From NCBI GenBank assembly GCA_030673995.1, contig DAOUYU010000051.1, positions 1 through 10,241 of the forward strand: a stretch of DNA of 10,241 nucleotides, given 5' to 3'. The first letter of the stretch is position 1. Every line of letters starts with the position of its first letter. Under the pieces are notes generated by a model that worked only from the letters and a program-made list of their open reading frames with translations, made no database searches and had not been told where the DNA came from. The DNA is from Candidatus Aminicenantota bacterium. Its GTDB lineage: Bacteria; Acidobacteriota; Aminicenantia; Aminicenantales; Aminicenantaceae. Position numbers and translations under genes: made by a program. Positions 1 to 7,066 of this stretch are shown in pieces.

Positions 1-1
1 G

Positions 2-859
2 TCCCTGCCGCAGGAGAGGCATGAAGTCGAAGTCAGGCTGGCCTTGGTCGATGTGATTGTGACCAGGGATGGGGAATTCGTAAAGGATCTAACCAGGGAG
101 GATTTTGAGCTTTTTGAAGACGGGAAGAGGGTTGCCATAAACTCCTTTGAGCTCATAAGCTTTGAAGAGAGGGGGTTGGAGGTTACGCAAGAGACAGAGA
201 AGGTTGTCTCTCCGGTTCCAAGAAAGAAGCTGGTTGTCCTCTTTGACGGTATCAACACATGGGAGAGAGAGCTCAATCAGGGTAAGGAAAAGCTTATAGA
301 CGAGCTGACGTCTCTTGTAAAGCTCGGCCATGAGGCTATGTTTCTCCAGCTCACAAATAAAGCGGGCCTGGAGGAGATCGTTCGTTTTGCCAATTCCTAC
401 AATGTGTCTTTCTACTCATTAGATCCCGGCCCGTTTAAGAGAGCTCTTTTTGAGGAGGACGTTGCAGTCCATGAAGATTTAGAACATGCCGATGAGTATG
501 AAAATTTGGGCAGGAAAGAGAGAGTATGGATGATACAGAATTTAAAATGGTTGTCTGAAGGCACGGGTGGCAAGGTGCTGCTGGGAGGGAGAAAATACAA
601 TGCCTTTCGCCAGGTGATAAAGACGGATTTGAATCACTACTATCAACTGAGTTTTTATCCCCGGAGAGAAGAGGCGGATGATAAGTACCACAAGATAAAA
701 GTCCGTGTGAAGCGCAAGGGCGTTGATATCCGATTCCGGGAAGGGTACACAGATTATTCGCCGCAAGAAGTCGCAAGTCTGGAGCGGGGTCTTCAAGCTG
801 GATCTTGGGACTCTGGAGGCCGGAGAGCATGTGTTGAAAATCAAAATTACAGGCCCTGA
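2..859 (+). CDS. VWFA-related (acidobacterial-type) domain protein, 5'-partial and probably degenerate
   Basis: The frame is open from base 2, so the true start lies upstream; the TTG at 44 is internal. The N-terminal part (VEVRLALVDVIV, then LTREDFELFEDGK) matches the entry strand of the VWFA-related domain family of Acidobacteria and Aminicenantes. A VWA-like first strand follows, VVLFDGIN, with its Asp at 245-247. Next come FYSLDPG around 410-430, YYQLSFYP near 640-660, and FREGYTDYS ending at 760, all typical of this family. Family members are usually exported proteins of unknown function. The VWA core is oddly short: only 59 residues separate the DGINT Asp from the SLDPG Asp, so the middle strands and helices that normally carry further MIDAS residues seem to be missing. 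After 760 the reading looks like nonsense (rich in Gly, Arg and Trp) to the stop at 857-859, while a sensible tail continues in another frame. The gene faces its 3' neighbour tail to tail. Family call is good; function is unknown and the gene may be a pseudogene. Confidence 0.75.
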   Translation, partial: SLPQERHEVEVRLALVDVIVTRDGEFVKDLTREDFELFEDGKRVAINSFELISFEERGLEVTQETEKVVSPVPRKKLVVLFDGINTWERELNQGKEKLIDELTSLVKLGHEAMFLQLTNKAGLEEIVRFANSYNVSFYSLDPGPFKRALFEEDVAVHEDLEHADEYENLGRKERVWMIQNLKWLSEGTGGKVLLGGRKYNAFRQVIKTDLNHYYQLSFYPRREEADDKYHKIKVRVKRKGVDIRFREGYTDYSPQEVASLERGLQAGSWDSGGRRACVENQNYRP

Positions 860-920
860 AGAGCGAGATGTGATTGAAAAAGAAGTGAAGCTTAGAATAT
901 TCTCTGAGAATCCCTTATAA
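762..920 (+). pseudogene. Out-of-frame C-terminal tail of the VWFA-related gene
   Basis: Starting at 762, in the +1 frame relative to the upstream gene, the translation reads RKKSQVWSGVFKLDLG, then LEAGEHVLKIKI, and ends ENPL before a TAA at 918-920. This looks like a regular beta-rich bacterial C-terminus. By recollection it resembles the end of long VWFA-related proteins from Aminicenantes. No start codon with a ribosome binding site precedes it. Skipping the single base at 761 joins it to FREGYTDYS in one continuous reading. Full-length family members normally have a long stretch between these two parts, so a deletion of internal sequence plus a frame change is more likely than a single sequencing error. 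The alternative, a chance open frame, is less likely given the protein-like sequence. Confidence 0.6.
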
Positions 921-939
921 AGAGACAGTTTACGGCTCT

Positions 940-3900
940 CTATCTTGACATCAATTCTTTTAAAGCGGTCTGAGCCGGTTCAAAATGAGGATCAATTTTT
1001 AGTATCTTTTTCAATTGTTTTATTGCCATTTTAGGCTCGTTGTTTTGTGCGTGAATCATGGAAATCAGGTAGCGGCCTTCAATGAACTTCGGATCGATAT
1101 CTACCGCTCTCCTCAGTGCCTTTAGCGCCTCTTCGTTCAAGCCTCTGCCAATGTACAGCTTGCCAAGGTTTGCATGGGGGAGCAGATAGTTGGAATCCAA
1201 TTGGATGGCCTTCTTGAAGTTGCTTTCAGCCTTCTCGTACATTCCCATATTCATGTAAACGGCGCCCAGGCTGTTGAAGATGTGAGCGTCCTGGGCGTCT
1301 ATCTCCAAGGCCTGTTGAAGAACCTCTTCGGCTTGTTTGAACTCTCCTTTCGCAATATAGCTGAGTCCCAGATTGTAAAGGGCTTCTCTGGCGCATGGAA
1401 AATTGTCAAGCACGTTCTGGTATTCCTGAATGGCTTTATCAACGTTTCCAGATTTGCGGTAGGACAATCCTTGGACGAGGGACACCTTGCTCTGTGCAAG
1501 TTTTAGCATGTATCTGGTGCCTTCGTCTTCAGGATTAACAGTAAGTGCCTGATGAAACTCGGAAATCTCGTTTCTGTAGTCGTTTTTAGAGGCATAAGCG
1601 ATTCCTTGAATCACATGCTTTCTTGCCTCTAAACGTTCTTCCAAAACCCTTTTTATCATTGTCTCATCTTCGCCGGTATTGACTAAATAGGGAAATACGG
1701 GTGTGCTCAGCTTATTCATTAGCTCTAATAATATGGGGACAGTTTCTTCACCCATTAATTCCTGCTTGGGAATGTTGTGAGCAAGGTAAAGATTGTTGTC
1801 CGTATTAACTATGGAATCTTCGATGTATTTCCCTAACATATTGTTGTCCGTGATAAAACAGCTTAGAAGAAAAAATATATCATTCATGCCTGCCTCTTCC
1901 AGGCTTTTCTTGACTTCATGATTTTGCAGTTCCTCCTTAAATGATTGGAAATCAATTTTCAATTCTGTTGTTGTTCCGATTAGAAGGGCATGCCTTGTCT
2001 TGTGGGTTGGAGAAAACCATATAGTGAAGTTGGGAAAGACGGATTGGAATGTTTTTAATAGAATCATAAAATTCTGTTCGGACAGGCTAAACAATGGTAT
2101 CCAGGTAGAGAAAATGCCGTTTTTAGAAAGCTTTTTCTTGCATATTTCAAAATACTCCTTGGTATGGGTATTGATGTCTATCATGGGATGGACAGAATCG
2201 CTCTCTATGACGTCATAATATTCGTTATCTGCTAAAAGGAAATTCCTGGCGTCACCGATTTTAAGGTTAAATTTGGGATTATGGAGTATGTTTCTGTTCA
2301 CCTCCAGGAAATAAGGAAGAGCACTCACTTCAGCGGCAACAAGTTCTACACAATCCACTTTTTTTATATTATGGCGTGTTATGGAATATGAAGATTCACC
2401 ACTTCCCAATCCCAGTATGAAAACATTTCTTGGGTCCTTTCCGCTGAAAGCCTTGTAGAGGAGAAGGGGCACATGTCCCTGCAATTTTTGTGTGATTCGA
2501 AGACCGGGATAAGTCCCGGCGACGTTTATTCCGTCGACTTCCAATACCTTGTGAGTTTTATTATCAAAAGGATCCGGCGGCCATTGATGGACCGTGACCG
2601 TAGCCGAAGTTCCTTCTTTGTAGAAAAGAATCCTGCCTCCTTTTTTTAGATCGACAAACCAGGGGCTGTAAAGACCCAGAGATTTTGAAAATGAGATCGT
2701 GAAGCCGCCAATCCCAACAGCTAGAACGATGCCAGAGAGAACCGCCCATTTTACCTTTTGATTTGTGGATGGATTGGCAAGCCATACTGTTATACCTAAT
2801 ATGAAATTGAGCATGGCGATCACGATTATACCCCTGGTGATGCCTAAGAGAGGGATGAGAATGAAACCGGCTGAGAGGGAGCCCAAAACGCTGCCCAGAG
2901 TATTTACAGAGTAGATGTTCCCAATGCTGCGGCCCATTCTCTTGAGATCGGTATAGATTTTGCCGACGAGTGGAAAAGCAATACCCATGAGGAATGTTGG
3001 AACAAACATGATGCAGAAAGAACTGATGAAGTATACTCCGACACTGGCATACCAGTTTTTTCCTAAGCTTACCCAGAATTGAGAAGTGAAATCTCCGATT
3101 TTGCTGAATGTCCATATGGAAAAAATAGCGAATACTCCGATGAGTATCTCAATGATAGACAGCATGTTGAGCAATTGTTTTCTTTTATCAATCCATTTGG
3201 CAAAGATGAGGCTGCCCAAAGCTGATCCGAATAGAAATGTCGTCAACATAATGGGGAATGAATATGTCGTGTTGCTCATGAAGAAGACAAGAGTCCTCGT
3301 CCAATACACTTCGTATGCCAATGCACAAAAACCGGACAAGGCATAGACGAGTAAAACGACCTTAGAAATATTGCAGGAATATGCTTCCTGGTGGATTTCG
3401 CCTTCCTCCTTATCTTCCTGGGTTGTTCCGTCCCGTATAGCTGAATCCTCGGAGACCACGAATCTGTCTAAAACCAGGATAACAACAGCAATGAGGATGT
3501 TGATGAATGCAGCAAAATACGTGGCCTCTTTTATTCCAAACATTGAGATAAGGATAAAACCGGCACTGAAAGTCCCGATGACTCCACCAAGGGTATTGAT
3601 GCCGTACAGGCTTCCGATGCCCCAGCCCAGTCGCTTGTGTTTTCTGACAAAGAATTTACTGATGACCGGCAGCGTTCCCCCCATTAAAAATGAAGGGATG
3701 AACAGGACTATAAAACAGCCGGCAAATTTTATCAGGCTGAAGATGTAAAAGCTGGTATGAAGATTCCCGTAGAAGCTCACATAAAGAGTGTTCAACGCTG
3801 AAAGTATTAAAGGAAATAGAATGGCAAATATTCCGATACCAGCCTCCAAGAAGGCGTAAAGCTTAAGAGGTTTTTTGTGTTTATCTACAAACCTTCCAAA

Positions 3901-4107
3901 AAATAAACTGCCGAGGGCCAGTCCGCCCATGAAAGAAGCCAGTATGGTAGCTGTGGCAAAAGTCGTACTGCCGAAAATGAGATTGAGCATTCTCTGCCAG
4001 ATGACTTCGTAAATAAGCCCACAGGCACCGGAAAGAAAAAAAAGGATTAGGATTATGAACTGGATCCGGCTTATATTCAGAGGAATTGAATTATCGTTTG
4101 ACTGCAT
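940..4107 (-). CDS. Fused MFS-like membrane / spermidine synthase-like protein with C-terminal TPRs
   Basis: The product is 1055 aa from the ATG at 4107. An ATG five codons upstream (4122) is possible but lacks a good ribosome binding site. Two homologous six-helix halves begin with LSGACGLIYEVIW (about 25-37) and LSGFCALAYEVYW (about 257-269); each later carries a FLMG motif and an NTLG segment. A further hydrophobic stretch lies at about 454-473. The spermidine synthase fold follows: DGINVAGTYPG from about 525, the nucleotide-binding loop GLGSG at 566-570, and SDSVHP with Asp637. About six or seven TPRs fill residues 827-1055. In classical spermidine synthases the substrate loop has a DE..YHE pattern, which is absent here, and the second Asp of the DSxDP motif is His640. 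Aminopropyl transfer to putrescine is therefore doubtful. Lysine/arginine-rich loops suggest N-in; with 13 helices the enzyme and TPR domains would face outward. It is divergent from the sulfatase-like gene and convergent with the VWFA-related gene. Domain architecture is secure; the reaction is unknown. Confidence 0.88.
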   Translation of the reverse strand: MQSNDNSIPLNISRIQFIILILFFLSGACGLIYEVIWQRMLNLIFGSTTFATATILASFMGGLALGSLFFGRFVDKHKKPLKLYAFLEAGIGIFAILFPLILSALNTLYVSFYGNLHTSFYIFSLIKFAGCFIVLFIPSFLMGGTLPVISKFFVRKHKRLGWGIGSLYGINTLGGVIGTFSAGFILISMFGIKEATYFAAFINILIAVVILVLDRFVVSEDSAIRDGTTQEDKEEGEIHQEAYSCNISKVVLLVYALSGFCALAYEVYWTRTLVFFMSNTTYSFPIMLTTFLFGSALGSLIFAKWIDKRKQLLNMLSIIEILIGVFAIFSIWTFSKIGDFTSQFWVSLGKNWYASVGVYFISSFCIMFVPTFLMGIAFPLVGKIYTDLKRMGRSIGNIYSVNTLGSVLGSLSAGFILIPLLGITRGIIVIAMLNFILGITVWLANPSTNQKVKWAVLSGIVLAVGIGGFTISFSKSLGLYSPWFVDLKKGGRILFYKEGTSATVTVHQWPPDPFDNKTHKVLEVDGINVAGTYPGLRITQKLQGHVPLLLYKAFSGKDPRNVFILGLGSGESSYSITRHNIKKVDCVELVAAEVSALPYFLEVNRNILHNPKFNLKIGDARNFLLADNEYYDVIESDSVHPMIDINTHTKEYFEICKKKLSKNGIFSTWIPLFSLSEQNFMILLKTFQSVFPNFTIWFSPTHKTRHALLIGTTTELKIDFQSFKEELQNHEVKKSLEEAGMNDIFFLLSCFITDNNMLGKYIEDSIVNTDNNLYLAHNIPKQELMGEETVPILLELMNKLSTPVFPYLVNTGEDETMIKRVLEERLEARKHVIQGIAYASKNDYRNEISEFHQALTVNPEDEGTRYMLKLAQSKVSLVQGLSYRKSGNVDKAIQEYQNVLDNFPCAREALYNLGLSYIAKGEFKQAEEVLQQALEIDAQDAHIFNSLGAVYMNMGMYEKAESNFKKAIQLDSNYLLPHANLGKLYIGRGLNEEALKALRRAVDIDPKFIEGRYLISMIHAQNNEPKMAIKQLKKILKIDPHFEPAQTALKELMSR

Positions 4108-4110
4108 TTT

Positions 4111-4116
4111 ATCACC
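4111..4116 (-). promoter_or_regulatory. Ribosome binding site that selects the 4107 start
   Basis: On the minus strand GGTGAT precedes the second ATG by three bases. It matches the 3' half of the extended Shine-Dalgarno sequence (GGAGGTGAT), and its G-to-ATG distance is in the optimal range. The upstream ATG at 4122 has only an A-rich, weak site before it. Confidence 0.5.
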
Positions 4117-4200
4117 ATGCATTCTTTTCTGCTGGGAATATCAGGGAATTTTGAGCTCGATTCAGAAGTTCTTTATACAATGCAATTTCCGTAAGGCCTT

Positions 4201-4221
4201 GAAGCAGGATGAACCTGCTTC
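4201..4221. repeat. Perfect 8-bp inverted repeat (hairpin) in the leader of the minus-strand gene
   Basis: GAAGCAGG (4201-4208) and CCTGCTTC (4214-4221) are exact reverse complements around a five-base loop. No run of T follows on the minus strand, and only a short TGTGTTTT follows on the plus strand, so it is not a convincing terminator. It falls between the predicted minus-strand promoter and the start codon. It could be an RNA structure in the leader or a protein-binding palindrome. Confidence 0.5.
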
Positions 4222-4293
4222 TGTGTTTTCATAGGGAAACAGGGACAAAGTATGTTTGTGATATCCTTTCATTTCCATCAATTTTTAAATCAA

Positions 4294-4323
4294 TTTATAG
4301 CATACGGAAAAATAGGAAGTCAA
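4294..4323 (-). promoter_or_regulatory. Predicted sigma70-type promoter of the spermidine synthase-like gene
   Basis: Read on the minus strand, TTGACT (4318-4323) and TATAAA (4294-4299) are separated by 18 bases. Each differs from consensus by one base. Transcription would begin near 4287, giving a leader of roughly 180 bases that includes the 4201-4221 hairpin. Confidence 0.5.
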
Positions 4324-4343
4324 TACCGCGATCAAGACAATGA

Positions 4344-4375
4344 GAGGTTTGACAATTTCGAGGTTTGACAATTTC
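4344..4375 (+). repeat. Perfect 16-bp tandem repeat containing the -35 box
   Basis: GAGGTTTGACAATTTC occurs twice back to back, at 4344-4359 and 4360-4375, with no mismatch. Each copy carries a consensus TTGACA. Only the second copy is correctly spaced from the -10 box. It may be a recent slippage duplication or a two-site operator. Confidence 0.8.
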
Positions 4376-4394
4376 TTTTCTTATTTGCTATAAA
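4365..4394 (+). promoter_or_regulatory. Predicted sigma70-type promoter of the sulfatase-like gene
   Basis: TTGACA at 4365-4370 and TATAAA at 4389-4394 are separated by 18 bases. The start of transcription would be near 4401, giving a leader of about 55 bases. It has the same spacing and -10 sequence as the minus-strand promoter next to it. Confidence 0.6.
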
Positions 4395-4445
4395 ATCTGA
4401 TAAAATAAAATTGGACGCGATTTTTTGGGTCAGAAATTAGTTTGT

Positions 4446-4450
4446 GAAGG
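4446..4450 (+). promoter_or_regulatory. Ribosome binding site that selects the 4456 ATG
   Basis: GAAGG ends five bases before the ATG at 4456. It overlaps the alternative GTG at 4444, which has no purine-rich site of its own, so the ATG is preferred. Confidence 0.5.
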
Positions 4451-4455
4451 TTAAG

Positions 4456-7053
4456 ATGAAATTAACGAAAAAACAGAAGCGATACCTGAGAGATAGTTTT
4501 CGCCGCAATTCTGATGAATCGCTGGCAAAAAAACTCGGAGTATCAGAAGACTCTATACGCCGTGCCCTGAAACAGTTCAATCTGAAGAGGACCGACTCAG
4601 AAGTCAAAGCCCTGTTGGATGCTGAGACGGAGAATAAGATGCAAGAAAAGAAGGGGAGTGAACCGGGCCAAAAATTTCTTTTCCGGAAGCCTATGGTTTT
4701 TCTTTTTATTGGAGTTTTGATAGTTGCCATAGTGATTTATTTTTCTTTCTCAAAGTCTCTCTTCACAAGAAAGTCGGCATACAGTAGTGAAATAAAAAAA
4801 ATGATGGGTTCCTTGGATGTATCGGAACTAAATATCTTATTTATTACCCTCGACACTACGCGAGCTGATCATTTAGGATGTTATGGCTACGATAATGTGG
4901 AAACTCCAAACATCGACCATCTTGCTGAAACCGGAATCTTATTCAAAAATGCCGTATGCCAGTCGCCTCTTACTCTTCCTTCCCATTCTTCCATTTTTAC
5001 CGGCACCTATCCATCTTATCACGGAGTCAGGGATAACGGAGGATTTTACCTTGAGGCGGAACAGACAACGCTGGCAGAGCTGCTTAAAGAACGAGGCTGG
5101 GCCACTAGTGCTTTTATAGGTGCATTTGTTCTCGATTCTCGCTGGGGTTTGGATCAGGGGTTTGACTTTTACTTCGACAATTTTGATCTATCCAAGTACA
5201 AAACGGTCAGCCTGGACTCTGTTCAGCGTGACGGAGGAAAAGTCATAGAGGCTTTTTTCAATTGGCTGGATAAGAATCACCAGAAGAACTTTTTTAGCTG
5301 GATACACCTGTATGATCCTCATACACCTTATGACCCTCCTGAGCCTTTTAAAACAGAGTATTCCCATTATGAGTGGGGATTGTATGATGGAGAGATCGCA
5401 TACGTTGATGTTCTGATCGGACAAATCATGGATAGATTGCAGGAAAAAAACATTCTGGATAACACTCTCATTGTTATAGTGGGAGATCATGGAGAAAGCC
5501 TCGGTGAGCATGCGGAATACACTCATGGATTTTTTGTTTACGACGCAGCCATCATGGTTCCTTTGATCATTCACATTCCTTCGTCAAGCTTATCAGGGAA
5601 GCTGGTTCTTGAGATTGTTGAAACGGTCGATATTATGCCGACCCTGATTCAATTACTTGGTCTTTCGATTCCGAAAGAAGTTCAAGGAAAAAGCATGATC
5701 CCGCTTATAGCAGGGGACAAAATCCGGAAAGAACGATTCGCTTACAGCGAGACCTATTTTCCCCGGTATCGATACGGCTGGAGCCCGTTGAAATGTCTTC
5801 GCGGGTCTCAGTATAAATATATTCAGGCCCCAAAACCCGAGCTCTATGATTTCATTACCGATCCTGGTGAATTGAATAATATCTATCATCAAGATCCGAA
5901 GAGGAGCAGGCTATTCATACAGAAGCTAAAAGAATTACAAGAAGAAAGGTCTGTTGAAGGCATTGAAGAGAGAGTTCCTCAAAGGCTGGATGATGAATCC
6001 ATAGAAAGGCTTAAGGCTCTGGGATATATCGGGGGATTCACATCCCGGGCAAAGTTGAGTCAGACTGAAAATCTTCCCGATCCGAAAGACAAAATTCACC
6101 TTTATAACAGAATCAAGATGGCCGAAGGAGCCTCTGCGGAAGGAAATAAAGAGAAAGCCCTAGAAGAAATGAGCAAGGTTATTGAGGAAGACCCGAAAAT
6201 CATGGAAGCCCGTCAAGTTCGAGCTCAGATTTTCATAAGCCTTAATAAATTTGAAGAGGCAATAGAGGACTGCAAAGAAGCATTAAAAATTGATCCAGAA
6301 TATGGAGCAGCCATATTCAGTTTGGCTCAAGCTTACAAGAATTTAAAAAAATATGATGAAGCCATTGCCGGCTATAAGCGGCTGATGCAATTGGATTCCC
6401 GGGACTTCAAACCAGTTCTTAACCTCGGGGATGTGTATTTGACAATTAAGGAGTTTGACAAGGCCATACCTGTCCTGCAGCAATCAATAACAATGGAGCC
6501 GGAACGAAGCGCCATGGGGCACAAGCTTTTAGGAACGGCTTTTCTGGAGAAAAAGCAGTTGGAGCTGGCAGAGTCAGAATTGAGAAAAAGCCTGGAAATG
6601 ATGCCGAGAATAGGGGATGCCCATTACAACCTGGCACTTCTTTATGAAGAGAGAGAAGAATTCGGCAGAGCGGAAGAGGAGTACAAAAAGGAAATCGAAT
6701 TATATCCGGCAGCGTATCCGGCTCATTTCAATTTGGCAAAGCTATACGGAAAAATGGGTGACATCGATAGGCAGGTTGAGCATTTCAAAGAAACCATTAA
6801 ATATAACAGGAATTTCGCTACCGCATACCTTTTCCTGGCAAAGGCCTATTTGGATTCAGGCAAAAACTATGATGAGGCTATAGATTTAGCTGAGAAGGGG
6901 CTAGAGTTGGCCCCTGAATCGGAATATGCACCCCTGGCCCATTATATTTTAGCAGACATATACAATCGCAAGGGGTTAAAAGCCAAATATCAAGAAGAAC
7001 TGCGTAAAGCTCAACTGCTTCAACAAAAAATTGAAAGCAACAGCAAGAAATGA
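4456..7053 (+). CDS. Membrane-anchored sulfatase-like hydrolase/transferase with N-terminal HTH-like segment and TPRs
   Basis: The product is 865 aa from the ATG at 4456. Residues 2-46 are basic and look like a helix-turn-helix (LAKKLGVSEDSIRRALK). Residues 78-98 form one transmembrane helix. The alkaline phosphatase/sulfatase fold follows, with the metal motif LDTTRADHLGCYGY (Asp133), the nucleophile region PLTLPSHSSIFTG (Thr173), DPHTPYDPP at about 287, and the second metal motif GDHGESLGEH (Asp344, His345, His352). Classical sulfatases have CxPSR or SxPSR, whose Cys or Ser becomes formylglycine. Here the position is Thr and Arg is replaced by His, so formylglycine chemistry is unlikely. 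Thr nucleophiles occur in the same superfamily in LtaS and phosphoethanolamine transferases. About nine TPRs fill 548-865. The single helix with a basic N-terminus predicts HTH inside, and enzyme and TPRs outside. It is divergent from the spermidine synthase-like gene and convergent with the peptidase gene, 13 bases away. Fold is secure; substrate is unknown and could be a phospho- or sulfo-group on an envelope glycan or lipid. Confidence 0.88.
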   Translation: MKLTKKQKRYLRDSFRRNSDESLAKKLGVSEDSIRRALKQFNLKRTDSEVKALLDAETENKMQEKKGSEPGQKFLFRKPMVFLFIGVLIVAIVIYFSFSKSLFTRKSAYSSEIKKMMGSLDVSELNILFITLDTTRADHLGCYGYDNVETPNIDHLAETGILFKNAVCQSPLTLPSHSSIFTGTYPSYHGVRDNGGFYLEAEQTTLAELLKERGWATSAFIGAFVLDSRWGLDQGFDFYFDNFDLSKYKTVSLDSVQRDGGKVIEAFFNWLDKNHQKNFFSWIHLYDPHTPYDPPEPFKTEYSHYEWGLYDGEIAYVDVLIGQIMDRLQEKNILDNTLIVIVGDHGESLGEHAEYTHGFFVYDAAIMVPLIIHIPSSSLSGKLVLEIVETVDIMPTLIQLLGLSIPKEVQGKSMIPLIAGDKIRKERFAYSETYFPRYRYGWSPLKCLRGSQYKYIQAPKPELYDFITDPGELNNIYHQDPKRSRLFIQKLKELQEERSVEGIEERVPQRLDDESIERLKALGYIGGFTSRAKLSQTENLPDPKDKIHLYNRIKMAEGASAEGNKEKALEEMSKVIEEDPKIMEARQVRAQIFISLNKFEEAIEDCKEALKIDPEYGAAIFSLAQAYKNLKKYDEAIAGYKRLMQLDSRDFKPVLNLGDVYLTIKEFDKAIPVLQQSITMEPERSAMGHKLLGTAFLEKKQLELAESELRKSLEMMPRIGDAHYNLALLYEEREEFGRAEEEYKKEIELYPAAYPAHFNLAKLYGKMGDIDRQVEHFKETIKYNRNFATAYLFLAKAYLDSGKNYDEAIDLAEKGLELAPESEYAPLAHYILADIYNRKGLKAKYQEELRKAQLLQQKIESNSKK

Positions 7054-7066
7054 ATCTTGAGTTCTT

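Larger units (their letters stand above)
4108..4455. other. Divergent intergenic region between the spermidine synthase-like and sulfatase-like genes
   Basis: About 350 bases hold no credible gene. The stretch contains a likely promoter for each flanking gene, with facing -35 boxes about 40 bp apart. It also has a perfect 16-bp tandem repeat and a perfect 8-bp-stem hairpin that would lie in the leader of the minus-strand transcript. No tRNA or recognised riboswitch was seen. Confidence 0.6.

Noticed and set aside
435..844. Minus-strand open frames of 100-131 codons under the VWFA-related gene
   Set aside because: They are rich in Ser, Pro, Cys and Leu, without a ribosome binding site or recognisable motif; they are antisense shadows of a gene with clear family motifs.
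921..941. AGAGA / TCTCT inverted repeat between convergent genes as a terminator
   Set aside because: The stem has only five pairs around an 11-base loop and no T-run on either strand; it is too weak to call.
2564..3115. 183-codon minus-strand open frame
   Set aside because: It lies inside the spermidine synthase-like gene in another frame, has no domain-like sequence, and is a coding shadow.
4444..4455. GTG at 4444 as start of the sulfatase-like gene
   Set aside because: The only good ribosome binding site, GAAGG, overlaps this codon and is ideally spaced for the ATG at 4456.
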